Part shown: positions 17,278 through 25,502 of the stretch, in pieces
How the letters are laid out: each line of letters starts with the position of its first letter
Numbering within the stretch: position 1 is the first letter of the stretch
From: CAWBRT01 sp963832365
GTDB lineage: Bacteria; Acidobacteriota; Terriglobia; Terriglobales; Acidobacteriaceae
Reading direction: 5' to 3'
DNA: 64,000 nucleotides
Assembly: GCA_963832365.1 (NCBI GenBank)
Contig: CAWHUL010000004.1
Location: 186,001-250,000, forward strand
The notes under the pieces: generated by a model
The model's input: only the letters and a program-made list of their open reading frames with translations
What the model was told of the DNA's origin: nothing
Databases searched by the model: none
Translations under genes and position numbers: made by a program

Positions 17278-20070
17278 ATGCCAATTACAAAAATCTCGGT
17301 GCGCGGTGCGCGCCAACACAATCTCAAGAACATCTCGGTCGAAATTCCGCGCAATTCTCTGACGGTGATCACCGGGTTGAGTGGATCGGGCAAGTCATCG
17401 CTGGCCTTCGACACGATCTATGCCGAAGGTCAGCGGCGTTATGTCGAGACGCTCTCGGCGTATGCGCGTCAGTTTCTGGATCAACTGGAGCGGCCCGACG
17501 TCGATGCGATCGACGGCCTGAGCCCTGCCATCTCCATTGAACAAAAGACTACCAGCCGCAGCCCACGCTCGACTGTAGGGACAATTACCGAGATATACGA
17601 CTATTTACGCCTGCTTTACTCCTCGATAGGGCTGCCCCACTGTCCAAAGTGCGGCAGGGAGATCACCCGGCAGTCAGTCGACCAGATCGTGGCGCGATTG
17701 CTGGAAATGGTGCCCCCTGACGAATCTTCTACGGGGCAGAGCCGGGTGATGCTGTTGGCCCCATTGGTTCGCGGACGCAAGGGCGAGTTCAAGAAGGAAC
17801 TTGAGAAACTTGCCCAACACGGATTTACACGCGCCCGCATCGACGGCGAGTTGGTCAACATCGAAGCGGAGATCCGCCTCGACAAGCGCCGCAACCACAC
17901 CATCGAGGTCGTGGTGGACCGCCTGCTGCTAAAGGCCGGAATCGAGCGCCGTTTGGCCAATTCCGTCGAGGTCGCCATGAAACTCGGGCAAGGGCTGGTG
18001 CAAGTGGCGGTCGTCGGCGGCGACGAGCGGCTGTATTCCTCACGCATGGCGTGTCCAGAGTGCGGCATCAATGTTCCGCAACTGGAGCCGCGATCGTTTT
18101 CCTTCAACAGCGTCTATGGTGCCTGCACGGAGTGCAACGGCCTCGGTTCGAAATACGATTTCGACCCCGCCAAGGTTGTGGTGGACTGGTCGAAACCCCT
18201 GCTGGACGGCGGCCTGGGACCGGGCAGCGGATCTACCTATCTGCAATCGTTGCTGAAGCGTGCATCCGAGGTCTATCGCTTCGATCTGGCGACGCCATTC
18301 GAGCAGTTCCCGGCGGCGACGCAGAACCTCATCCTGTACGGTCCGGAGAAGAGCAGCCCCGCCGGATTTCGCGGAGTTTTCGCTTTCCTACGGCAAATGA
18401 TCGAGGAGTCGAACTCCGACAGCTACCGCGAGTGGCTGCTGAACTACATGTCCGCCACGCCGTGTCCTCGCTGCGAGGGCAGGCGCCTGCGACCCGAGAG
18501 CCTTGCCGTGAAGGTCAACGACATGTCGATTTCCGACTTTACGGCGCTCCCGGTTTCGCGGGCCGTCGAGGCGGTGCGCGCCATCCACCTGAACGAACGC
18601 GAGGAGAAGATTGCGGGCCGCGTGCTGGGCGAAATCGGCGAGAGGCTCGGCTTTCTTCATCGTGTCGGCTTGGGCTACATTGCGTTGGATCGTTCGGCGG
18701 CCACGCTCTCCGGCGGCGAAGGGCAGCGCATCCGGCTGGCAACGCAGATCGGATCCAAGCTGCGCGGCGTGCTCTACGTGCTGGACGAGCCTTCAATCGG
18801 CCTGCATCACCGCGACAACGCCCGCCTGCTGCAATCGCTCGAATCTCTGCGCGACCTGGGCAACACCGTGCTGGTGGTGGAGCACGACGAAGAAACCATC
18901 CGGCGCGCCGATTACGTCATCGACCTTGGCCCCGGTGCCGGCCGGCATGGTGGCGAGGTTGTCGCCGCCGGAACACCCGATCAGATTGCCGACGAACCCG
19001 AATCGCTAACTGGCCAGTACATCAGCGGACGTCGGCGGATCGGCGTGCGTCACGAGCGCCGGCAGCCTAATGGCGCGGCCATTGCAATCCTTGGGGCGCA
19101 CGAGAACAACCTGAGAAACCTGGACATCAGTTTTCCGTTGGGTGTAATGACGGTCGTGACCGGCGTCTCCGGCTCCGGCAAATCGACGTTGGTGAATGAC
19201 ATTCTCTACCGCGCTCTGGCACGCCAGCTTTACCGCTCGCGCGAAGATCCCGGTAAGCACCGCGCGATCAGCGGAAGTGAAAACATCGACAAGGTGATCC
19301 GCATTGACCAGTCACCCATCGGGCGCACGCCGCGCTCGAATCCGGCGACCTACACCGGGGTCTTCACCAATATCCGCGAACTCTATGCCATGCTTCCGGA
19401 GTCGCGTGAGCGCGGCTACAAGGTGGGCCGCTTCTCCTTCAACGTGGCGGGTGGCCGTTGCGAGGCCTGCCAGGGCGAAGGCGAGCGTCGCATCGAGATG
19501 AACTTCCTGCCTGATGTTTACGTGCTCTGCGAGGTTTGCGGCGGCAAACGCTACAACCGCGAGACTCTGGCCGTGAAGTACAAGGGGTACTCGATTGCGG
19601 ACCTGCTGAATACGCCGATCTCGGATGCGCTCGGCGTGCTGGAGAACATTCCGCAAGCCCGGCAGAAACTACAGACGCTGGTCGATGTCGGGCTCGGCTA
19701 CATACACCTAGGCCAGTCGTCGGTCACGCTTTCGGGCGGCGAAGCGCAGCGCATCAAGCTGGGGCGCGAACTCAGCAAGCGCCAGACGGGACGCACGCTC
19801 TACCTGCTCGACGAGCCAACAACAGGCCTGCACTTCGAGGACGTAAACAAACTGCTCGACGTGCTGCACCGGCTCACCGATCTTGGCAACACCATCATCA
19901 TCATCGAGCACAATCTCGATGTCGTCCGCAACGCCGATTGGATTATCGACCTGGGGCCGGAGGGCGGCGAAGAGGGCGGACGCCTGGTTGCCCAGGGAAC
20001 GCCGGAGCAGCTAGCACGGGTGAAGAAGTCCTATACCGGGCAGGCGCTTGCGGGCGTGCTCAAGACGTAG
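17278..20070 (+). CDS. uvrA: Excinuclease ABC subunit A
   Basis: 930 aa from ATG 17278 (MPITKISVRGARQHNLKNIS, the family N-terminus); an in-frame start at 17083 would add 65 unlikely residues. UvrA is the damage-recognition ATPase of nucleotide excision repair, acting with UvrB and UvrC. Two ABC ATPase modules: Walker A GLSGSGKSS near residue 33 and GVSGSGKST in the second half, signatures LSGGEGQRIRLA and LSGGEAQRIKLG, and two YVLDEP/YLLDEP Walker B motifs. Zinc-finger cysteines are present (CPKC/CPEC ... CTEC, and CEAC ... CEVC). Full length with no defects seen. Confidence 0.97.
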   Translation: MPITKISVRGARQHNLKNISVEIPRNSLTVITGLSGSGKSSLAFDTIYAEGQRRYVETLSAYARQFLDQLERPDVDAIDGLSPAISIEQKTTSRSPRSTVGTITEIYDYLRLLYSSIGLPHCPKCGREITRQSVDQIVARLLEMVPPDESSTGQSRVMLLAPLVRGRKGEFKKELEKLAQHGFTRARIDGELVNIEAEIRLDKRRNHTIEVVVDRLLLKAGIERRLANSVEVAMKLGQGLVQVAVVGGDERLYSSRMACPECGINVPQLEPRSFSFNSVYGACTECNGLGSKYDFDPAKVVVDWSKPLLDGGLGPGSGSTYLQSLLKRASEVYRFDLATPFEQFPAATQNLILYGPEKSSPAGFRGVFAFLRQMIEESNSDSYREWLLNYMSATPCPRCEGRRLRPESLAVKVNDMSISDFTALPVSRAVEAVRAIHLNEREEKIAGRVLGEIGERLGFLHRVGLGYIALDRSAATLSGGEGQRIRLATQIGSKLRGVLYVLDEPSIGLHHRDNARLLQSLESLRDLGNTVLVVEHDEETIRRADYVIDLGPGAGRHGGEVVAAGTPDQIADEPESLTGQYISGRRRIGVRHERRQPNGAAIAILGAHENNLRNLDISFPLGVMTVVTGVSGSGKSTLVNDILYRALARQLYRSREDPGKHRAISGSENIDKVIRIDQSPIGRTPRSNPATYTGVFTNIRELYAMLPESRERGYKVGRFSFNVAGGRCEACQGEGERRIEMNFLPDVYVLCEVCGGKRYNRETLAVKYKGYSIADLLNTPISDALGVLENIPQARQKLQTLVDVGLGYIHLGQSSVTLSGGEAQRIKLGRELSKRQTGRTLYLLDEPTTGLHFEDVNKLLDVLHRLTDLGNTIIIIEHNLDVVRNADWIIDLGPEGGEEGGRLVAQGTPEQLARVKKSYTGQALAGVLKT

Positions 20071-20127
20071 GGCGGTTTTCGTCGCTGCTAGTGTAGCGTC
20101 CCAGAAGTTCGCGCAATAACTTTTGAG

Positions 20128-20262
20128 GTGTCATTCTGAGCGCAGCGAAGAATCCCAGCACGGCGCGGAACTGAGACGCGGCCGAAGGACCTTCATAAAA
20201 GCTCAGAGCGGCGCGGGTTAAGGCAGTTTTCAGGGGATGTTTCGCTACGCTCAACATGACAC
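20128..20262. repeat. Intergenic inverted-repeat element, copy A
   Basis: Arms at 20128-20149 (GTGTCATTCTGAGCGCAGCG...) and 20241-20262, complementary over 22 nt with about four mismatches, enclosing about 90 nt. Similar elements lie at 25289-25410 and 31560-31657. They look like a dispersed, MITE- or REP-like palindromic family in intergenic positions. Confidence 0.6.
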
Positions 20263-20304
20263 TCCGGGGAAATTAGTTATAGCAGGTTGCGGCTTCGAAA
20301 ACGA

Positions 20305-20443
20305 CAAGATGAAGATTTCGTCATGTTGGTTTCGTCGGCGAACAGCGCTGGTGGGCGCGGACATCTACATCTTCAAAACCGGGGCATGATGTTGCCCCTC
20401 GGTGGTGAGCGGCCCGCCACTTTCCTAAGTGGTGGGCTTTTTT
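20305..20443 (+). ncRNA. Possible structured RNA ending in a terminator
   Basis: Between uvrA and feoB lies a stretch that can fold on the plus strand. GAAGAT near 20310 can pair with ATCTTC near 20370; GGGGC 20381-20385 pairs with GCCCC 20394-20398; then comes a strong terminator. There is no coding frame of note. It could be a small RNA, a leader fragment or simply the uvrA 3' region. No known RNA family was recognised. Confidence 0.3.
20412..20443 (+). terminator. Rho-independent terminator
   Basis: 11-bp stem GCCCGCCACTT/AAGTGGTGGGC (one G-T pair), TCCT loop, then six T. Oriented with uvrA and the possible upstream RNA, and against feoB. Confidence 0.85.
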
Positions 20444-20544
20444 GCGGACGGCGGTTTCGTCGCGGACGTTTCGGGCCAGAGGCGATAACAACCCCACCCT
20501 CCGGCTCCGCTGGAAGGAATAGGGCCCATAGTTCCGCGACTGAT

Positions 20545-22437
20545 CTATCGGAAGAAGGCGTCGACGAGGTGCTTGGCGACGAAGGCGCCAGAGTAAGCCA
20601 TCGCGGTCATGTAGGTGAACTGGAGCGCGGGCCACTTCCAACTGTTGGTTTCGCGGCGTACAACGGCCAGTGTCGAGGTGCACTGCATGGCGAAGGCGAA
20701 GAAGATCAGCAGCGCGGCCGCGCCTCCCAGGCTCAGATCACTGTGCAGCGCCTGTTGCAGGTTCATCGCGTGCTGTTGGGGATCGACGCCATAGAGCGTG
20801 CCCAGCGTACCCACGATGACCTCGCGCGCGGCGAGCGAAGTGAGCAAGCCGACCCCAATCTTCCAGTTGAAACCGAGCGGAGCGATGACCGGAACAATGG
20901 CATGACCGATGCGTCCCACGATGCTGTCCTGAATGGCCGGCGGTTGTCCCTGATGGAGCGGCAGGTTGGTCAGAATCGCCAGCAGCAGCGAGACCCCAAG
21001 AATTACGGTTCCAGCACGCCAGACGAAGGCTTTGGTGCGATCCAGGAGGCGCATTCCAAGCGAGCGCAAGGTCGGCCACCGATAAGGCGGCAACTCCAGC
21101 AGGAAGGGAACATCCTTGCTCTTTAGGATCGAGGACTTAAGCATTCGCGCGGTGAATAACGCGGCGAGAAAACCGATTACATAAAGCCCCAGCATGGCCA
21201 GCGCGCGCGAGCCGAAAAATACTCCGGCGATGCGTGCATCGGGTACGAACGCGGCGATCACCATGGTGTAAACCGGCAGACGCGCCGAACATGTCATGAA
21301 GGGGGCGACCATGATGGTGGCGAGGCGGTCGCGCTTGTTCTCGATGGTGCGAGTTGCCATGATGGCCGGAACCGCGCAGGCATATGCCGAAAGCAGCGGG
21401 ATAAAAGCCTTGCCGTTCAGTCCGAAGCGGGACATGGTGCGGTCGGCGATCACGGCCGCGCGCGCCAGGTATCCCGAGTCTTCGAGAACCCCGATCAGCA
21501 GGAACAGCAGCAGAATCTGCGGCAGGAAGACCAGCACCGAGGAAACACCGTTCCAGGCGCCATCCACCAACAAAGAGCGGATCAGTACGTTGTGGATATG
21601 AGGGGCAACGGCGCTCCCCAGGTAATCGAGTGCGTCCTGAAGAATTTTGGAGAGAGGCTGGCCGGCGGCAAAGATCGTCTGGAAAACAGCAATCACCACC
21701 AGGAAAAAAATCATGGGGCCCCATAGACGGTGCAGATAGACCGCATCCAGGCGGCGGGTCCACACGGGCGGCAACGGCTTGCGATAGTTGGACTGAACAT
21801 TGATGCGTTCAGCCCATTGCCGGCACTCGCGGATATCGTGCAGCATGGGCAATTCAGTCGGCTGCGGTTGGTGCATGGCCGAGCTGATGAAGCGTTCAAC
21901 GGCGTCCAGGCCTTCTCCGGTGACGGCACTGACGAGGGCTACAGGAGTGCCCAGTTGCCTCGCCAGCGATAGAACATCGATATGACCTTCGCGGGAGCGC
22001 AAGGAATCCGCCATGTTGAGCAGCACCAGCGTAGGCAGTCCGAGGCTGATGACTGGCGCCGCCAGCGCCAGGTGACGGCCAAGATTGGTGGAGTCGAGCA
22101 CCAGCACGATGGCGTCCGGCAGGTCTATTCCACTCATTTGGCCGCGCAGAACGGAGACCGTGACGCGCTCGTCCTCGGATTTAGAGTTCAGGCTGTAGAT
22201 GCCCGGCAGATCGATCAGCGCGACGCGCTTGCCGTCCTGCAATGTGATGTGTCCGGTAAAGTGTTCGACCGTGACGCCGGGGAAGTTCGCTACCTTGCGG
22301 TTAAGGCCCGTAAGCTGGTTGAACAACGTAGTTTTGCCGCAATTTGGAGGCCCTACGAGAGCGATCGTGCGGATCGGCTTCTCAACCCCTTCCAGTACCC
22401 CTGTGCCGAAGGAAGGGCCGCAGCACTCCGAAGACAT
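20545..22437 (-). CDS. feoB: Ferrous iron transport protein B
   Basis: 630 aa. Inner-membrane Fe(II) transporter with an N-terminal G domain. G1 is GPPNCGKTTLFN, the G2 region FPGVTVE, G3 DLPGIYSL, G4 NMAD; the latter differs from the usual NxxD only in its middle residues. The membrane part carries two Gate motifs with conserved Cys (SAYACAVPAIMATRTI, then MTCSARLPVYTMV). Slightly shorter than E. coli FeoB. The start overlaps the feoA stop (TGATG), so the pair is a coupled operon; a Fur-type palindrome precedes feoA, which implies repression by iron. Confidence 0.95.
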   Translation of the reverse strand: MSSECCGPSFGTGVLEGVEKPIRTIALVGPPNCGKTTLFNQLTGLNRKVANFPGVTVEHFTGHITLQDGKRVALIDLPGIYSLNSKSEDERVTVSVLRGQMSGIDLPDAIVLVLDSTNLGRHLALAAPVISLGLPTLVLLNMADSLRSREGHIDVLSLARQLGTPVALVSAVTGEGLDAVERFISSAMHQPQPTELPMLHDIRECRQWAERINVQSNYRKPLPPVWTRRLDAVYLHRLWGPMIFFLVVIAVFQTIFAAGQPLSKILQDALDYLGSAVAPHIHNVLIRSLLVDGAWNGVSSVLVFLPQILLLFLLIGVLEDSGYLARAAVIADRTMSRFGLNGKAFIPLLSAYACAVPAIMATRTIENKRDRLATIMVAPFMTCSARLPVYTMVIAAFVPDARIAGVFFGSRALAMLGLYVIGFLAALFTARMLKSSILKSKDVPFLLELPPYRWPTLRSLGMRLLDRTKAFVWRAGTVILGVSLLLAILTNLPLHQGQPPAIQDSIVGRIGHAIVPVIAPLGFNWKIGVGLLTSLAAREVIVGTLGTLYGVDPQQHAMNLQQALHSDLSLGGAAALLIFFAFAMQCTSTLAVVRRETNSWKWPALQFTYMTAMAYSGAFVAKHLVDAFFR

Positions 22438-22787
22438 CAGGCCTGCTCCTGCGCGGAGGGAATTCGCACCATGATGTGCCGTGCGGTAGAGCGCCGGATT
22501 GCCACTTCCGTTCCATCAAGCCGGTAAACTCTAGGATCACCGCCGGGACCGCATTGGCCGGCGACGATTTCTACGCCGTTCATGAAACCGAACAGCATGA
22601 CTTGCTCGGCGGCGCTTGTCGCCAGATCAATCTCGTGGATGATAGCGTGAACACCTTGAGGAAGATCGCAAAGCGGCAAAAGCTGTGTCTCCCGAAAGGA
22701 ATCCGTGACGTTTGCCTTGGCCTCAGCAGACCCCGAAGCTGACCGGCGCTGGCCAGTGCGCTTTGCAGCACGGGACGGCGGAGGCAT
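22437..22787 (-). CDS. feoA: FeoA-domain protein
   Basis: 116 aa from ATG 22787; an ATG at 22826 sits inside the Fur palindrome and would add 13 residues. FeoA is a small SH3-like cytosolic partner of FeoB. The domain lies in the C-terminal part: LLPLCDLPQGVHAIIHEID, then MLFGFMNGVEIVAG, then YRLDGTEVAIRRSTARHIMV, which matches the family. The first about 40 residues are Arg/Ser/Ala-rich and probably disordered. No good ribosome site is seen for any start, so the N-terminus is uncertain. Confidence 0.85.
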   Translation of the reverse strand: MPPPSRAAKRTGQRRSASGSAEAKANVTDSFRETQLLPLCDLPQGVHAIIHEIDLATSAAEQVMLFGFMNGVEIVAGQCGPGGDPRVYRLDGTEVAIRRSTARHIMVRIPSAQEQA

Positions 22788-22816
22788 TTTGGAGGAGGAG
22801 TGCCGGTTTGCGAATC

Positions 22817-22831
22817 TGAAAATCATTTTCA
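22817..22831 (-). promoter_or_regulatory. Fur-box-like operator of feoAB
   Basis: 15-bp palindrome TGAAAAT-C-ATTTTCA, the 7-1-7 layout of Fur boxes. On the reverse strand it lies just downstream of a predicted -10 element, a repressing position. The same core occurs upstream of the MNIO operon at 28481. Confidence 0.75.
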
Positions 22832-22842
22832 AGTCCAACTCT

Positions 22843-22871
22843 ATTGTCCGGCCAGAACGGCACGGGGTCAA
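22843..22871 (-). promoter_or_regulatory. Predicted sigma-70-type promoter of feoAB
   Basis: On the reverse strand TTGACC (22871-22866), a 17-nt spacer, and GACAAT (22848-22843). Spacing is ideal and the match to -35/-10 consensus good; the Fur palindrome follows 11 nt later. Confidence 0.55.
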
Positions 22872-23077
22872 CAACGAATATCACGCTCAGATGTGATCCG
22901 GAGCACATCGCGTCGCCAGTGATCTCCGTCTTGGCGATTGGGACGGTTGCGCCACTCGGGCAAGACAACTTCAGGAAGTTACGAATTCCGCACACCCGGA
23001 TCGCACACTATAAATATTCCTGGTCTTCCTGTACTTTGTTAAGGTTCCGGCTTTAGTGTCTTAGAACGATAGGGGGC

Positions 23078-23890
23078 ATGCTGTTGACCACGGCAGGGCA
23101 AAAGCTCCGGGCGCTTCGTGAGCAGTTGGGGTTCACCATTCGAGAAGTGGAAGCGGCAAGTTTACGGATCGCGGCGAAACACCAGAACGATGATTTCAGT
23201 GTTCCTTTAAGCAGGCTGTCCGACATTGAAACAAAAGGGGTCATCCCCAGCATCTTCCGGCTGTACTCGTTCAGTATTATTTACCGGCGCGACGTGCGTG
23301 AACTGCTCTCCTGGTTCGGGATCGACGTGAACCAGACAGCCGGAGACTTGTCTCTGCTGGAGCCTCCGCGTACACACCTTTCGGAGGCACTGGAAAGCGC
23401 AACGGCGATCTATCTGCCGACGGGAATCGACCCCGGCTTCGATGCCAAGCGTACGACGAACATGGGCCGCATGATACAGCGCTGGGGATTGGTGCCACTT
23501 TCGCACTTGGCTCATCTACAGCCGGACCGCTTTGTCTATGGATATATCGGCAGCGAGGATCTCACCATGTACCCGCTGCTGCTGCCGGGCACTTTTGTAC
23601 AGGTCGACGAATCACGCAACAAAGTGCAGGAAGGAACGTGGCGCTCCGAGTACGAGCGGCCGATTTATTTTGTCGAGACGCGCCAGGGGTTTATGTGTTC
23701 GTGGTGCGCGGTCGTTGGCGATTCGCTGGTCCTGCAACCGCATCCGCTCTCGCCGGAGCATCCGCGTTCGCTCAAGCAACCGAACGAGGCGGAAATTCTG
23801 GGACAGGTCGTTGGGATAGCTATGCGGCTCGATGACTGGATTGCAGCCAGTTCCTCGCGTCTTCCAACGCGCGCAACGCGAGAATCGTAG
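23078..23890 (+). CDS. XRE-family regulator with S24-like C-terminal domain
   Basis: 270 aa. N-terminal helix-turn-helix of XRE type (GQKLRALREQLGFTIREVE, then LSRLSDIETKG), followed by a helical linker and a C-terminal region with LexA/S24-like layout (DLTMYPLLLPGTFVQVD; GFMCSWCAVVGDSLVLQPHP; EILGQVVGIAMRLDDW). The Ser of the usual GDSM motif is replaced (DLTM), so self-cleavage is doubtful. A DNA-binding repressor or sensor is likely. A GGGGG site precedes the ATG. The reverse-strand gene at 23820 overlaps its 3' end by 71 nt. Confidence 0.75.
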   Translation: MLLTTAGQKLRALREQLGFTIREVEAASLRIAAKHQNDDFSVPLSRLSDIETKGVIPSIFRLYSFSIIYRRDVRELLSWFGIDVNQTAGDLSLLEPPRTHLSEALESATAIYLPTGIDPGFDAKRTTNMGRMIQRWGLVPLSHLAHLQPDRFVYGYIGSEDLTMYPLLLPGTFVQVDESRNKVQEGTWRSEYERPIYFVETRQGFMCSWCAVVGDSLVLQPHPLSPEHPRSLKQPNEAEILGQVVGIAMRLDDWIAASSSRLPTRATRES

Positions 23891-24242
23891 CCTTGGCATG
23901 GCTGAGCGTGGCGTCGTGCACCGCAGGCGGCACCATCGACCGCAGAGGAGCCGATTTCTTGAGCAGAACCTGTTGCACTCCGGGCTCGACTTGCTGAGGA
24001 TCTTCCACCTCCCGCATCAGTTGGGCCAGCGGCGTGCGAAGCACCTCCGTCAGCACTTCCAGGTGCGCGCGGCACATGGCCTCCGTGGCAGCGGCGGTTC
24101 CATGGGTGCGTACCAGCCCCCAATGTCCGTAGCTTCCTTTCTCATCTCGAAGGCTGGTGATGTAAGCCAGACGAGACAAGAGCCCGGGAATTCCAGACAA
24201 TGTGCGACGGGTGAAATCCTCCGAAGCACTGAACAGTGGCAT
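23820..24242 (-). CDS. Conserved-looking hypothetical protein
   Basis: 140 aa, soluble and helical. Contains GIPGLLSRLAYITSLRDEKG and GHWGLVRTHGTAAATEAMC, then a long helix region (HLEVLTEVLRTPLAQLMREV). No signal peptide or membrane span; no family recognised. Its 3' end overlaps the XRE/S24-like gene tail to tail, and it starts beside a 16-bp palindrome that also faces the gene at 24454. Confidence 0.6.
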   Translation of the reverse strand: MPLFSASEDFTRRTLSGIPGLLSRLAYITSLRDEKGSYGHWGLVRTHGTAAATEAMCRAHLEVLTEVLRTPLAQLMREVEDPQQVEPGVQQVLLKKSAPLRSMVPPAVHDATLSHAKATILALRALEDARNWLQSSHRAA

Positions 24243-24324
24243 GCAGCCCCCTCAGCCACGCCAGCCGGATTATGCGACGTGTGCAGCAAGATTACATCGA
24301 TTCGGGCGATTTCCGAAACGAAAC

Positions 24325-24340
24325 ACGGAACCTGTTCCGT
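24325..24340. promoter_or_regulatory. 16-bp palindrome in a divergent intergenic region
   Basis: ACGGAAC-CT-GTTCCGT, perfect 7-bp arms with a 2-nt spacer, between the divergent genes at 24242 and 24454. A dimeric-repressor operator is likely; the adjacent XRE/S24-like protein is a candidate binder (inference). Confidence 0.5.
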
Positions 24341-24453
24341 AAATAGAACGTGGATTGGTTTTCTATGCTCCAGGGCGGCACCTGGACTAAGTTCAAACTA
24401 TCTTGTCTAAATATCGCGATGCTCACTGACGGGAAGGACACGCCGGAGTTTTT

Positions 24454-24969
24454 ATGATCACGACTTTCTTGATCATCGGGATTGTCCCCGCGCTGCTCTT
24501 CGTGTTCTACATAGCGCGCCGCAGCGTTCTGTCAGCACAAAGCTACGACGAACTCAGCCGGCAGTTGGTGCCTGTCGATATTGCCGCGTTCCGCAATCTG
24601 ATCGACGCAAATGAAACCCGGTACCTGCGCGAGAAGCTCGCGCCAGCCGTGTTCCGCGCGGTGCAGCGGCAGCGTCAGATCGCAACCCTGGCTTATGTCA
24701 AGGCGGTAGCGCACAATGCGGCGTTGCTGATCGCCATGGCGGACCCTGCGAAATCCAGCCCGAATCCCGAAGTTGCCTCGACTGCGCAAGCGGTGGTCGA
24801 ACAGGCTTTGCAACTGCGTATTCGTTCGTTGCTGTTGATCCTGAGGTTGTGGGCAGGGATCGCGATCCCCGGGCTGACCGTTGCGGGAGCGTCGATTGCC
24901 GACCGGTATCAGAATGTTTCGTCCGGCTTCGTCAACTTCGTTCAACTAAGCCATCCGGCCGGGACGTAG
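24454..24969 (+). CDS. Membrane protein, function unknown
   Basis: 171 aa. Residues 1-20 are a membrane segment (MITTFLIIGIVPALLFVFYI). A soluble helical stretch with basic residues follows (FRNLIDANETRYLREKLAPA, FRAVQRQRQIATLAYVKAV), then a second hydrophobic segment near residues 125-150 (LLLILRLWAGIAIPGLTVAG). Likely inner membrane with a central loop. No family recognised; 5' region shared with the divergent gene at 24242. Confidence 0.6.
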   Translation: MITTFLIIGIVPALLFVFYIARRSVLSAQSYDELSRQLVPVDIAAFRNLIDANETRYLREKLAPAVFRAVQRQRQIATLAYVKAVAHNAALLIAMADPAKSSPNPEVASTAQAVVEQALQLRIRSLLLILRLWAGIAIPGLTVAGASIADRYQNVSSGFVNFVQLSHPAGT

Positions 24970-25502
24970 AATCCGTTACGAAGCTCGTAGAGCGGGCCGG
25001 GAAACTGGTGTGCTCTGGGCTGCTTCATGTGATATATCTTCTGATTGTCCTGGGACCAAGGTGTTGTGTTGTGGGCGTTCCGGTTCACGTTGCGGGTTTC
25101 TATGCATGACCTCCCCCAGAAAACCCAGCGCGAACCGGGACCTCCCAATGAATGGCGCGCTGCTGTGCTTTCGTGCAGTTCCCGACATGGTGATCCTTCC
25201 GCAGCCTGCGGTGGAGCGGCTCCACTCTAAGGAAACTCTGAACAAGCATTGCTGGTGTAGTGCGTCAAGCAGATGAGCAGTTATCGCGCTGTCATGCTGA
25301 GCGGAACGCGTCCCGGTTTTGGGCGCGTGGAGTCGAAGCACCCCTACCGAACCAGAGAGGCACGGTTTAATAGGGGCCCTTCGACTCGCTTCGCTCGCTC
25401 AGGGTGACACCTGACATTCGATTTTCGCTGGCGCAATGGTGATCGTGGTGGTCGCCTCGTAGTGGTCGCCCCGGTGGTGATCGACAACTTTGTGCGGAGG
25501 CT
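24970..25502. other. Intergenic region holding a repeat element
   Basis: About 530 nt without a supported gene. The second half is occupied by the inverted-repeat element copy B; the first half shows nothing recognisable. Confidence 0.5.
25289..25410. repeat. Intergenic inverted-repeat element, copy B
   Basis: Begins near CTGTCATGCTGAGCGGAACG and ends TTCGCTCGCTCAGGGTGACA(C), the same outer signature as the copies at 20128 and 31560. The interior differs between copies. Confidence 0.55.
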
